Of a stretch of 64,000 nucleotides of DNA, positions 27,363-36,416 are shown piece by piece. A program made the position numbers and the translations under genes. The stretch is from Egicoccus sp. AB-alg2 (GTDB lineage: Bacteria; Actinomycetota; Nitriliruptoria; Nitriliruptorales; Nitriliruptoraceae): NCBI RefSeq assembly GCF_041821065.1, contig NZ_JBGUAX010000012.1, forward strand, positions 1-64,000. The letters run 5' to 3'. The first letter of the stretch is position 1. Each line of letters starts with the position of its first letter. The notes beneath the pieces were generated by a model. That model saw only the letters and a program-made list of their open reading frames with translations. It did not search any database and had not been told where the DNA came from.

Positions 27363-27456
27363 GTTGGACCCTCTCCGCCGTGCCCAGCGGCCCTACGGCC
27401 CGGGGCGGGCGTCCCCAATGATCGGTGGCGACATCCCTGCCCGTTCGGAGGCCCCC

Positions 27457-28983
27457 ATGAGCACCGCCACCACCCCGACCCCGGCCAGGACGGAACCACC
27501 TCCGCCCCCGAAGCGCCTACGTTTCCCGAGCGCGTTCACCGTGCTGTTCGGCGTGACCGTCGCCGTCTGGCTCCTCGCCTTCCTGATCCCCACCGGCCGC
27601 TACGCGGTCGACCCCGCCACCGGCGGTCCTGTCCCGGGCAGCTACGAACGCGTCGACGTGGGCCTGTCGTTCACCGACCGCCTCTACGAGCTGTTCATGG
27701 CGCCGGTCAACGGCCTGTACGGCGTGCAGAGCAGCGAGACCGGCTACATCGGCGCCTACGAGGCCGGTGAGCTGTTCGGCGCCGCCGGCGTGTTCCTGTT
27801 CGTGCTGGCCATCGGCATCTTCATCACGATGACGATGCGCTCGGGCGCGATCGAGGCCGGCATCTCCCGCATCGGCGAGCGCTTCGGCGGCCGGGCCGTG
27901 CCCCTCATCGTCGTGCTGATGGTCATCTTCGCCATCGGTGGGACGACCGAGGGCATGGCGGAGGAGACGCTGGGCTTCTACGGGCTGGTGGTGCCCTTGG
28001 TGCTCAGCCTGGGCTACGACCGCCTGACGGCCGCCGGCGTCATCATCCTGGGTGCCGGCGTCGGCACGCTGGCCTCGACCGTGAACCCGTTCGCGACCGG
28101 TGCGGCCTCGGCCGCGGCCGGCATCTCGATCAGTGACGGCATCGGCCTGCGGGCCCTGATGTTCGTCGTGCTGACGGCGGTCACGATCGCCTACGTCGTC
28201 CGCTACGCCCGGCGCGTCGGGGCGGACCCGAGCCGTTCGCTGGTCGGGTTCCGCGAGGAGGACGCCCACGTGGTCGCCTCCGCGGAGAAGATCGAGATGA
28301 CCCGCCGGCACCGCCTCGTGCTGTGGCTGATGGGCGGAACCTTCGCGATGATGGTCTTCGCGATCGTGCCGTGGGCGCAGATCCTGGTCGGCCCGGAGGC
28401 CGACTCCTACACCTGGCAGCTCGACTGGTACTTCCCCGAGCTCGCGGCGCTGTTCCTGGTCATGGCGGTCGTCATCGGGCTCGTCTCCGGATTGGGCGAG
28501 AAGGGCATGACCGACACCATCGCGGCCGGTGCCGGTGACTTCATCGCCGCCGGGCTGATCATCGTGCTGGCCCGGGGCGTCACCGTGATCATGAACAACT
28601 CGATGATCACCGACACCATCCTCAACACCTTCGAGAGCGCCGTCAGCGGCACCTCCTCGGCGTTGTTCGGGGCCGTCATGTTCGTCGTGAACGTCCCGTT
28701 GGCGTTCCTGGTCCCGTCGAGCTCCGGTCACGCCACGCTGGCCATGCCGGTCCTGGCGCCACTGGCCGACTTCGCCGGCGTCGGACGCGAGATCGTGGTC
28801 ACCGCCTACCAGTCGGCGTCCGGCTGGATGAACCTGTTCACGCCCACCTCGGCGGTCGTGATGGGCGGTCTGGCGCTGGCCGGTGTCGGCTACCACAAGT
28901 TCCTGCGGTTCATCGCCCCACTGCTCGGGATCCTGTTCGTCCTGGTCCTGGCCTTCGTGGCGATCGGCGCGGCGATCGGCTGA
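27457..28983 (+). CDS. YfcC-family carrier, likely arginine/ornithine transport
   Basis: 508-residue membrane protein with about a dozen hydrophobic segments. Its features are those of the YfcC/DcuC-like family: FPSAFTVLFGVTVAVWLLAF near the N-terminus, GGTTEGMAEETLGFY, and LVPSSSGHATLAMPVLAPLAD near residue 420. The family includes basic amino acid carriers found in arginine deiminase loci. Its place divergent from arcABC, where no arcD is seen, argues for arginine/ornithine exchange. That substrate is inferred. GGAGG lies 9 bp before ATG 27457. Confidence 0.85.
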   Translation: MSTATTPTPARTEPPPPPKRLRFPSAFTVLFGVTVAVWLLAFLIPTGRYAVDPATGGPVPGSYERVDVGLSFTDRLYELFMAPVNGLYGVQSSETGYIGAYEAGELFGAAGVFLFVLAIGIFITMTMRSGAIEAGISRIGERFGGRAVPLIVVLMVIFAIGGTTEGMAEETLGFYGLVVPLVLSLGYDRLTAAGVIILGAGVGTLASTVNPFATGAASAAAGISISDGIGLRALMFVVLTAVTIAYVVRYARRVGADPSRSLVGFREEDAHVVASAEKIEMTRRHRLVLWLMGGTFAMMVFAIVPWAQILVGPEADSYTWQLDWYFPELAALFLVMAVVIGLVSGLGEKGMTDTIAAGAGDFIAAGLIIVLARGVTVIMNNSMITDTILNTFESAVSGTSSALFGAVMFVVNVPLAFLVPSSSGHATLAMPVLAPLADFAGVGREIVVTAYQSASGWMNLFTPTSAVVMGGLALAGVGYHKFLRFIAPLLGILFVLVLAFVAIGAAIG

Positions 28984-28995
28984 CCCCAGCACCAC

Positions 28996-29040
28996 CGTCG
29001 GCGGGCCCGGGCGCAGTCCACGCGTCCGGGCCCACCGACG
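28996..29040 (+). terminator. Terminator of the YfcC-family gene
   Basis: Two 15-nt arms (28996-29010 and 29026-29040) pair with a single mismatch around a 15-nt loop, starting 12 bp after the stop codon. No T tract is seen. Confidence 0.6.
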
Positions 29041-29194
29041 TCGATGCTCGGCGGCGCGTGTGCGCGGCCGTTGTGCCGGAGCCGGGCGAAGCGGGCACAT
29101 CCGGCTGCGCCGATCGGACGCTGGTTCGTTCGGGTCAGGGATGAACGGCGAACCTGTCCGGGACATCCGTCATCCACGAGGACATCCGCGCCCG

Positions 29195-29647
29195 ATGTAC
29201 GCCGCCCGTTACCGCCATCCGTCGCTCCGCCGGGTGTGGACGTTCCCGGCCGGCCTCGTCACCGCGCTGAGCCTGGCGACGGTCCCGCTGGTGGCGCGCC
29301 ACGCCCGGCCCGCCCTGCTGCTGGCCACGGCTCTCGCCCTCGGCGCCGCCATGACGCTGGTCGCGATCCGGCGCTCGCACGTGGCCGTGGAGCCGAGCGG
29401 CCGCCTGGTGGTGTGCAACGGGCTGCGGACCCGCCGGATCGATGCGGCCGAGGTGCTCGACGTCCGCGTCGAGGCGTTCGTCTGCAACACCTGGCGGACC
29501 CGCATCCTGTTGGCCGACGGGGTGCGGCTGACCGCATGGGGGCTCGTGTTCCATCCCGGCCCCGACGGGCGGCGCTGGCGGCGGGTGCCCAACAGCCTGC
29601 ATGCGCTGGTCACCTCGCTGCGACGCCACCTCGTGCTCACCATCTGA
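29195..29647 (+). CDS. PH-domain-like membrane protein
   Basis: 150 residues. Two membrane segments at about 12-55 (FPAGLVTALSLATVPLVARH and ALLLATALALGAAMTLVAI) are followed by a bacterial PH-like domain with SHVAVEPSGRLVVCNGLRTR and a Trp-rich strand. This layout is common in actinobacterial bPH2/DUF2581-type proteins of unknown function. ATG 29195 is used; ATG 29141 would add 18 residues with a weaker ribosome site. Confidence 0.6.
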   Translation: MYAARYRHPSLRRVWTFPAGLVTALSLATVPLVARHARPALLLATALALGAAMTLVAIRRSHVAVEPSGRLVVCNGLRTRRIDAAEVLDVRVEAFVCNTWRTRILLADGVRLTAWGLVFHPGPDGRRWRRVPNSLHALVTSLRRHLVLTI

Positions 29648-29838
29648 GCCCGTCCATCTCCATCCCCGCTGCGGACGAGGCCGGCGCGCTGGCCGGGCGG
29701 ACGTGCGCCCCCGGGCCGACCGGCGTCGGTGCCCGTGACGTGGGAGCTGGGTGATCGCGAGCGCCGAGGTGGGTAGGTGTCGCCGAGGTGCCCACGGGCC
29801 GGGCGGCGCACGGTGGTCACGACCCGGAGGTGACCGCG

Positions 29839-30543
29839 GTGACGACCATCGCCCTGCCACGCGAACGCCGACGCCCACGCGTCGACGTCCGCGCCGCCCG
29901 TGACATCCTGCCCGTCGCGCTAGCCGTGCTGCCGTTCGCGACCGTGCTCGGGGTGGCACTGGGCGCGCTCGCCGTGCCGGCCGGTCCGGCACTGGTGGCC
30001 AGCGGGCTGGTGTACGCCGGCTCGGCCCAGCTGGCGGCCATGACTGCACTCGACGAGGGGGTCGTGCTCCTCGGCGCCGTCGGGGTGGCCACGCTGATAA
30101 ACGCCCGCCTGCTGCTCTACGGTGCGGCGATGGCCGGACGCTTCGCGGGCCAACCGACCTGGTTCCGCTGGCTCGGGCCCCTCGTGCTGGTCGACCAGAC
30201 CTACGCCACCGCGTCGGCCGGCGCCCCCGACGAGCCGTCGTCGTTCCGGCGCTACTGGCTGACCGCCGGCGCGGTCCTGGGCGTGATCTACCTCACCGGG
30301 ATCGGCCTCGGGATGGGACTGGGCGCCGTCGTGCCCCCGCACCCCGCCCTGGGGATGGCGGTGCCCTGCACGTTCCTGGCCCTGCTGGCGCCGAAGTTCA
30401 CGGACCCGCGCGCCCGCCGGGTCGCGTTGGTCGCCGCCGGCGTGGCGGTCGCAGGACGTGCCCTGCCGGCCGGCCTCGGCATCGTGCTGGCGATCATGGT
30501 CGGCGTCGCCGCCGCCCCACGTCACGAAAAGGAGACCTCGTGA
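29839..30543 (+). CDS. azlC: AzlC family amino acid exporter, large subunit
   Basis: 234-residue integral membrane protein. The characteristic N-terminal segment is DILPVALAVLPFATVLGVALG, followed by GLVYAGSAQLAAM, INARLLLYGAAM and PLVLVDQTYATAS. With AzlD it exports branched-chain or related amino acids. GTG 29839 was chosen for the GGAGG 8 bp before it. Its stop overlaps azlD by 4 bp. Confidence 0.9.
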   Translation: MTTIALPRERRRPRVDVRAARDILPVALAVLPFATVLGVALGALAVPAGPALVASGLVYAGSAQLAAMTALDEGVVLLGAVGVATLINARLLLYGAAMAGRFAGQPTWFRWLGPLVLVDQTYATASAGAPDEPSSFRRYWLTAGAVLGVIYLTGIGLGMGLGAVVPPHPALGMAVPCTFLALLAPKFTDPRARRVALVAAGVAVAGRALPAGLGIVLAIMVGVAAAPRHEKETS

Positions 30544-30851
30544 AGGTCGTCCTGGTCCTGCTGCTGGTCGCCGTGGCGACCTGGATGCTGCGCGTCGCCC
30601 TGATCGCGGTCGTGCCCCCCGAACGGCTGCCCGAGTGGGTCCGCACCCGACTCGGCGACGTGGCGCCGGCAGCCTTCGCCGCGATGATCGCCGTGCACCT
30701 CGGCAACAGCGCCGCCGTCGCCCCCGCGCCGACCCTGGTGGCCGGGGGCGCCGCCGCGCTGGCCGGCTGGCGCACCCGCAACCCGATCGTCACGGTCACC
30801 GTCGGGCTCGCGACGTTCGTGCTCGTCGACCTGCTGGCCGTCGCGACCTGA
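30540..30851 (+). CDS. azlD: AzlD family small subunit of amino acid exporter
   Basis: 103 residues with four hydrophobic segments. It has WMLRVALIAV near the start and the family PxxFAAMIAV-type stretch (APAAFAAMIAVHLGNS). It starts GTG within the azlC stop, so the two subunits are co-translated. Confidence 0.9.
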   Translation: MKVVLVLLLVAVATWMLRVALIAVVPPERLPEWVRTRLGDVAPAAFAAMIAVHLGNSAAVAPAPTLVAGGAAALAGWRTRNPIVTVTVGLATFVLVDLLAVAT

Positions 30852-30857
30852 GGGCGG

Positions 30858-30885
30858 CCCGGGCCGGACCACCGGACGGCCCGGG
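30858..30885. terminator. Bidirectional terminator between azlD and pspA
   Basis: CCCGGGCC and GGCCCGGG form a perfect 8-bp stem around a 12-nt loop in the 63-bp gap between converging genes. Confidence 0.5.
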
Positions 30886-30914
30886 TACCACCTCGAATCG
30901 CGGTCGCCGGGCGG

Positions 30915-31625
30915 CTACTGCGAGGGATTGCGCAGCGCCTGGAGCCGGCGCTCCACCTCGAGGTCGTCGCCGAGCTCGTCGAGCTCCGCGAACTGCGCGT
31001 CCAGCGAGGACGCCGCGACCTCGTCCATGCCGCGCACCCGCGCCTCCTCACGGCGGATGCGGTCCTCGAAGCGGCCGAGCTCCGTGGTCGGGTCGAGGAC
31101 CGACACGCTGCGCACCGCTTCCTGCACGCGGCTCTGGGCCTCGGCCATCTTGGCGCGGCTGACCAGCTCGTTGCGCTTCTGGACCAGCTCCTCGCGCTTG
31201 CGGCGGATCTTCTCCAGACCGTCCTTCAGCTTGTCGACCATCTCGGTCTGCTGCGCGATCTGCCCGTCGAACGTGTCGGCCTGCTGCTCGAAGGAGATCT
31301 GCTTGCGCAGGGCGACCTTCGCCAGCTCTTCGAACCGGTCGGCGTCGGACGAGCCCTCGGTACGCATCTGGTCCGCACGCGCGGCCGCCGCTGCCGCCTT
31401 GCGGCCCCACTCCTCGGCAGCCGAGCGGGCTTCGTCGCGGTCCTCCTCGAGCATGCGCAGGTTGCCGATGCTCTGCGCCACGGCCGCCTCGGCCTCGGTG
31501 ATGCTGGCGGTGAAGTCACGCACCAGTTGGTCGAGCATCTTCTCGGGGTCCTCGGCGCTGTCGATCAGCGCGTTGACGTTCGCCCGGAGCAACTGCCCGA
31601 GCCGTCCCAGGATCGTGCGTGCCAC
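30915..31625 (-). CDS. pspA: PspA/IM30 family membrane-stress protein
   Basis: 236-residue, almost wholly coiled-coil protein. The N-terminal amphipathic part is TILGRLGQLLRANVNALIDSAEDPEKMLDQL, then heptad-rich helices (for example QQTEMVDKLKDGLEKIRRKR). PspA assembles on stressed membranes. GTG 31625 is preceded by AAGGAGGA at 5 bp, stronger than the upstream ATG. It lies 54 bp after the TPM gene on the same strand, probably one transcript. Confidence 0.92.
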   Translation of the reverse strand: MARTILGRLGQLLRANVNALIDSAEDPEKMLDQLVRDFTASITEAEAAVAQSIGNLRMLEEDRDEARSAAEEWGRKAAAAAARADQMRTEGSSDADRFEELAKVALRKQISFEQQADTFDGQIAQQTEMVDKLKDGLEKIRRKREELVQKRNELVSRAKMAEAQSRVQEAVRSVSVLDPTTELGRFEDRIRREEARVRGMDEVAASSLDAQFAELDELGDDLEVERRLQALRNPSQ

Positions 31626-31679
31626 CGCGTTCCTCCTTGTCACGACGCCCGCTCGGGCGCGAATCGATGTGTTGCACGT

Positions 31680-33803
31680 CTAGAAGCGTCCGCCGGCGCC
31701 GCGGCCTCCGCCGCCGAAGCCGCCGCCCATGCCACGGCCACCGCCGAAGCCGCCCCCGAAACCGCGGCCGCCGCCGAACCCGCCGCCGATGCCGCGGCCG
31801 CCACCGGGGGAGCCCCACACGCTCCCGCCGAAGCCACCACCGCCGCGGCCGCTGCCGCCGAGCGGTATGGGGAAGCCACCGATCACGATCGTGGGCCCGC
31901 CGCGCCCGCCGTAGGGTCCGCGTCCGAACGGGCCCCGGTAGCGGTCGTACTGGTCGAAGTCGCGGCTGGCGAGCCGATAGGCCTCACCGGCGAGCCGCTC
32001 GGCCTCGCGGGCCTCCCGGGTGGCCTCGGCCGGGTCGGGATCCAGCAGTGCCCGGGCACGGTCGAGGTGGCGCTCGGCCTCGTGGAGCCGGGTCCGGGCC
32101 TCGCGACCGACGCCCTGCCGCCGGGTCGCGAGGTAGTCCGCGGCGCGGTCGTACACGGCCGTGGCGGTCCGCAGGGCGGCCTGGGCCGCGGCGGTGTCCC
32201 GCTCGCGCCGCTCGTGGGCGGCGTGCACGAGGGCGAGCGCCTGGTTGGCGGCGGCCTCGGCGCCGCGGGCGTGCTCGTGGGCGAGCAGCACGTCGTCGTC
32301 CCGGTGCGCCCGCGCCCGCTCGAGCAGGCCGCGCGCCTCGGTGAGCAGCGCCGGCGGCGACGGCGGCGGGGGCGGCGTCGCGCTGGCACGAGACGCTGTC
32401 GCACCGTCGCGCACCGTCGCAGCCGCGGCGCGGGCCGGGGTGGCCGGCGGCGCCTGCGCGGCGGCCGTGGCCGCCTCGTCCACGGCCGCGGCCGCGGCGC
32501 GCAGGGCGGCGTCGATGTCGCTGCTGGCCACGTCGAGCTGCTCGGCCGCGTGCTCCACGGCCGTGATCAGCTGATCGGCCGCGGCCAGCGCGACCTGCAC
32601 CTCGCGGACCGCCCGGGCGGCCTCGGCGGTCGCGCCCAGCTCCACGGCCTCCAGGCCGGTCGCCAGCGATCGGCTGGCGCCGCGCAGGTGCTTCGTCGCC
32701 TCGGTCAGGTTGCCCTTGGTCGCCTCGCGCGCGGTCGGCGACGCGGCGGCGACCCGTTGCTGGAGGGGCTCGGCGGCCTCGCGCCGTTCGTCGGCCGTCG
32801 CGACCTGCCCGCGCATCTGCTCGAGCACCTCCGGCGCGCGCTTTTCTAGGTCACGCAGCGCCTCCAGGCGCCGGTACTCGGCGGCCAGGAGCTGATCGAT
32901 CCGGTCGGTGTGGCCGAGCACCTGCTGCAGCATCTGCTCGCGCTGCTCGACGGTCTCCGGGACGTCGTCGTCGAGCCGCTGCCGGATCTCGAAGGCGGCG
33001 TGGAGCTCCTGCCGCGCGTTCGTCACGGCGGTACGGAGCGGCGCGACGTCGTCGGGATGGAACTGCGCCTCGGCGAACCCGAGCTCGGTCGTGGCCTCAC
33101 GCACCGCCTCGTCGCTGGCGACCAGGCGGGCGTTGGCCCGGCGTGCCAGCTCACCGAGCCGCCGGTCGCGTTCCTCGGCCGTGCGGCGCCGGCCGCGACG
33201 CTCGTTGCCCCAGGACAGCAGCGCCAGCGCCCCGAACGCCAGCAGCGGGACCACCAAAAGCCAGGGAATTCGTGACCCGCCGTCCGCGGGCTCGGGCGCC
33301 GGCGGCGGTGCCGCCGCGCCACCCGGCCCATCCGCTTCCGCGGCCGCGAGTGCCCGTGCCGCCTCGATCGCCGCGTCGGCGAACGCGCCCTCGGCCAGGC
33401 GGGGCTCGACCACGTCGACGGCGATGCGCTGGACGTCCGCGTCGGTCACGCCGCTGAGACCCTCGGCGGCCCACAGGTAGTAGCTGCGGTCGTCGATCGC
33501 CACCACGAGCAGCGCGTCGTCGCCGCCCAGCGAGTTGGCCTCCGCGACGGCATTGGTGTACTCGTCGATGGTGCGCGTGCCGGTGGTGTCGGTGGTGAGG
33601 ACGAACAGCTGGACGCGGTCGCGCACCTCGGCCAGCGCCTCGCGGACGGCGTCCTCGTCGTCGCCCAGCAGCCCGGCGTCGTCGGTCACCTCGTCCGACA
33701 GCCGTGGCAGGTCCTGGGCGCCGGCCGCGACCAGGAGCCCCGGCGCCGCCAGGAGCCCGAGCAGCAGGACGAGGAGCGTGGGGAGGCGCAGACGCACGGT
33801 CAT
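31680..33803 (-). CDS. TPM-domain membrane protein with coiled coil and Gly-rich tail
   Basis: 707 residues. A signal peptide (TLLVLLLGLLAAPGLLVAAG) is followed by a TPM domain at about 35-150 (LGGDDALLVVAIDDRSYYLW), a membrane segment near 175-195 ([19 protein letters not shown]), some 400 residues of Ala/Glu/Arg-rich helices, and a C-terminal tail of about 85 residues made almost only of Gly, Arg and Phe (GGGFGGGRG units). TPM proteins are linked to membrane protein quality control and stress. Its place before pspA suggests a joint envelope-stress unit. Confidence 0.85.
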   Translation of the reverse strand: MTVRLRLPTLLVLLLGLLAAPGLLVAAGAQDLPRLSDEVTDDAGLLGDDEDAVREALAEVRDRVQLFVLTTDTTGTRTIDEYTNAVAEANSLGGDDALLVVAIDDRSYYLWAAEGLSGVTDADVQRIAVDVVEPRLAEGAFADAAIEAARALAAAEADGPGGAAAPPPAPEPADGGSRIPWLLVVPLLAFGALALLSWGNERRGRRRTAEERDRRLGELARRANARLVASDEAVREATTELGFAEAQFHPDDVAPLRTAVTNARQELHAAFEIRQRLDDDVPETVEQREQMLQQVLGHTDRIDQLLAAEYRRLEALRDLEKRAPEVLEQMRGQVATADERREAAEPLQQRVAAASPTAREATKGNLTEATKHLRGASRSLATGLEAVELGATAEAARAVREVQVALAAADQLITAVEHAAEQLDVASSDIDAALRAAAAAVDEAATAAAQAPPATPARAAAATVRDGATASRASATPPPPPSPPALLTEARGLLERARAHRDDDVLLAHEHARGAEAAANQALALVHAAHERRERDTAAAQAALRTATAVYDRAADYLATRRQGVGREARTRLHEAERHLDRARALLDPDPAEATREAREAERLAGEAYRLASRDFDQYDRYRGPFGRGPYGGRGGPTIVIGGFPIPLGGSGRGGGGFGGSVWGSPGGGRGIGGGFGGGRGFGGGFGGGRGMGGGFGGGGRGAGGRF

Positions 33804-33836
33804 GGCGGCAAAGTAGCCGTGCCGGTCGGCCCGTGA

Positions 33837-33860
33837 GCCCCGTCCGGATGGCGTCGGGGC
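33837..33860 (-). terminator. Weak hairpin after the subtilase gene
   Basis: GCCCCG and CGGGGC form a 6-bp stem with a 12-nt loop, 38 bp beyond the subtilase stop and just upstream of the TPM gene. Confidence 0.25.
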
Positions 33861-33897
33861 ACCGGGTACGCCCGCCGACCGAGGCGCGCTCAGCCGG

Positions 33898-35790
33898 TCA
33901 CCCGCGCACGAAAACCGGCGGGGCAGCGGCTGGCGGACACGCCTCGGTGGTGCAGCCCTCGCCCGGCACGACGACACGTATCGGCGCGCTGGTGCCGGCG
34001 ACGTTCCGGGTCGTGGCGAGGGCACGGACCCGGAGCCGGTGCTCACCGGACGGCGGCTTGGCCGCGGACCAGGCGAGGGACCCGTCGGTGGCCGTGCCGC
34101 GCCAGTCGCTGCGGTCTACCTCGACCCAGGTGCCGGTCGAGGGGTCCTGCCACTCGAGCAGCACCGTGACGCGGTCCCCACTCGCCGGTTGGGGCCGGAT
34201 CGTGGCGCCGATCTTCAGTCCGTCGACGGCGCTCGCGTTCGCGACGACGCTCTGCCGGACCTTCACGGTGCGGACCTGGCTGGTCGCGGCCTGCGTGAGG
34301 GCCGTGCCGCCGTGCGAGAGCCGGTACTCGGTGCTCCGGCCGGGCTGGTGCGAGAAGGCCACCTCGCCCCGGGCGTCGGTGTTCTTCGACGTGACCGACG
34401 ACCACGAGGTGGCGCCGACGCGCCGGGACTGCAGCACCACGGTGCGGCCCGCGAGCACCGTGCCGCTGACCCGGTTCGTCAGGGCGCCGCGGATCGCGAT
34501 GGGCTCGTCGACCGTGGTCGTGCTGGCACTCGCCGAGGCGGCGAGACGCGTCGGCACCGCCCCCTTGACCAGCAGCAGCCGGTTCGGGGTCGAACTGCCC
34601 GGGTTGGACACGCGGCCCGTGGCGGCCGACTTCACGATGGCGGCATGGACCGTCTTCGGCGAGGCGCCGGGTCGTCCCTGCAGGTAGCGGGCGACGGCGC
34701 CGGTCACGTGCGGCGCCGCCATCGAGGTGCCGTCGTACACGACGGTGCCGGTGCGGGAGGTGTGTGCCGCGGACCGGATGCCGACCCCGGGGGCGAAGAG
34801 GTCGACGCAGCTGCCGTAGTTCGACCACATCGGCGAGTAGTCGCTCTTGTCGGTCGCGGCGACGGTGAGGGCGGCGCCGACCCGGCCGGGGGAGTAGTTA
34901 CAGGCCCAGTCGCCGGTGTTGCCGGCCGCCGCCACGACGCTCACGCCGTCCGAGACGACCCGACGGACCGCGGCGTCGACGTCCGGGTCGGCCCAGCCGC
35001 CGAGGCTCAGGTTGGCGACGGCGGGCTGACCGGCCTTGTGGTGGTCGACGACGAAACGCAGGGCCGCGTGGAGACGGTCGGTGTCGACCGCGCCGCAGAT
35101 CCCGCTGCTGTTCGGGCGCCCGACCCGCAGCGGGATGATCGTGGCCCGCTTCGCGACGCCGTGGGTCGCGCCGGCGATCGTGCCGGCGACGTGCGTGCCG
35201 TGACCGAAGCAGTCGCTGCTGGCGCCCTACCCGCGCAGCCCGGTGACGACCCGGCCACCGAACTCGGCGTGGTCGGCCCGCACGCCGCTGTCGATCACGT
35301 AGACGTGGACGCCCTTGCCGGTCTCGGCATAGGTGTAGGTGCGGTCGAGTGGCCGCTTCGGCTGGTCGATGCGGTCGAGGTTCCACGGCGCCGACGCCTG
35401 CGTGGCCGCGAAGGCGATGCGCTGGACGGGACGGACCGATTGCACCGACGGTTCGGCGCGCAGTCGCGTCGCGAGCCGCTCGTTCCCGGTCGCGGCGAAG
35501 CCGTTGATGGTCGACGCGAAGTGGTCGTCGACCCCGACGCCGAGGCCGCGCGCGGCGGCCAGCGCCTCGTCGAGGCGACCGTCGACGGCGCGCACGATCC
35601 AGCGGCCCGGGACCGTCGTGACCTCGGTGTCGAGGCTCGCGGCCGCGGCGCGCCGCGCGTCGTCGTCTGCGGCCCAGGCCGCGGCCTCCGTCCCCGTGAC
35701 GGCCGACGCCGCCGGTGGCGCCACCAGTGCACAGGCCAGGACCGCGGCGCCCCAGCGCGCGGCTCGACGCGACGACCCCACGTGCCCCAT
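33898..35790 (-). pseudogene. Subtilase (S8) protease gene interrupted by an in-frame TAG
   Basis: Conceptual 630-codon secreted subtilisin. It has a signal peptide (AARWGAAVLACALVAPPAASA), an I9-type propeptide (GRWIVRAVDGRLDEALAAAR), catalytic Asp167 in YVIDSGV, His197 in GHGTHVAGT, oxyanion Asn291 and Ser356 in GTSMAAPH. Two C-terminal Ig-like regions follow, probably for substrate or wall contact. Codon 188 (35227-35229) is TAG, between Asp and His. Reading frame and protein similarity continue unbroken on both sides, so a single base change explains it. It is either a recent pseudogene, a sequencing error, or a site of read-through. No start codon with a signal peptide exists after the stop, so the downstream half cannot be exported alone. 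Confidence 0.85.
35227..35229 (-). other. Premature amber codon in the subtilase frame
   Basis: Read on the minus strand the context is CTG CGC GGG TAG GGC GCC AGC AGC GAC TGC. Single-base neighbours of TAG include TAC (Tyr), CAG, GAG, AAG, TGG, TTG and TCG. Confidence 0.9.
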
Positions 35791-35909
35791 GTCGTTCCCC
35801 GCTGTCCGTGCCGGCAGCCCCGCCGGCGGGAGCGGAAGTCTCGCCGGCCGGCGGCGGGCCGTCCCGGAATTCGGGCGACCGGGCGGTCGACGCTCGTCGT
35901 TGCGTCCCG

Positions 35910-36371
35910 TCAGTGCGCGTGGCGCCAGCCGGGTCCGGCGATGGCGGCGATCACCGTGTCGTCGTCGGCGCGCTGGTCGATGAAGACGTCGGCGCCCAGC
36001 TCGAAGACCGCTTCGAATCCATCCGTGCCGCGCGCGGCGACCACCAGGCGGACGAGCGGATGGGCGCGGTGCAGCCACGGCACGAGGTCGAGCAGGGTGG
36101 CCGTGTCCCCCTCGTCCGGGGCCACGACGACGACCGTGGTCCCCTCGGGCAGCACCGGCGGCGATCCATCACCGACGGCGGCCGAGCTGACGCGGTAGCC
36201 GCACTGCCGGGCCAGCCGGTGCAGACGACTCGTGAACGGCGACGCGGAGCCGACGATCGCGACGGCCGGCCGGCGACCGGCCTCGACGGCGGCCGCGGCG
36301 CCCGGACCGGTCCCCGGCGTCGTCCCTCGCCGGCCACGGAGGGGGCCGCGGTGACGGAAGCGAAGGTGCAT
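35910..36371 (-). CDS. Receiver-like (flavodoxin-fold) protein, unknown
   Basis: 153 residues. After a basic N-terminus there is a Rossmann/CheY-like alternation: PAVAIVGSASPFTSRLHRLA, TTVVVVAPDEGDTATLLDL, VRLVVAARGTDGFEAVFELGADVFIDQ. It resembles a response-regulator receiver without an obvious phospho-acceptor Asp at the end of strand 3 (the position reads VVVVAPDEGD). ATG 36371 is preceded by GGGAGG. It lies 45 bp after the GreA-like gene and may share its transcript. Confidence 0.5.
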   Translation of the reverse strand: MHLRFRHRGPLRGRRGTTPGTGPGAAAAVEAGRRPAVAIVGSASPFTSRLHRLARQCGYRVSSAAVGDGSPPVLPEGTTVVVVAPDEGDTATLLDLVPWLHRAHPLVRLVVAARGTDGFEAVFELGADVFIDQRADDDTVIAAIAGPGWRHAH

Positions 36372-36416
36372 GACGGACCTCCCGCCCGCGTCGGACACGA
36401 CGCGGACAGCTGCCGC

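Noticed and set aside
27517-29166. Long minus-strand frame over the YfcC-family gene
   Set aside because: Composition is His/Gln/Asp/Arg-rich without hydrophobic segments; the plus-strand frame encodes a well-formed membrane protein.
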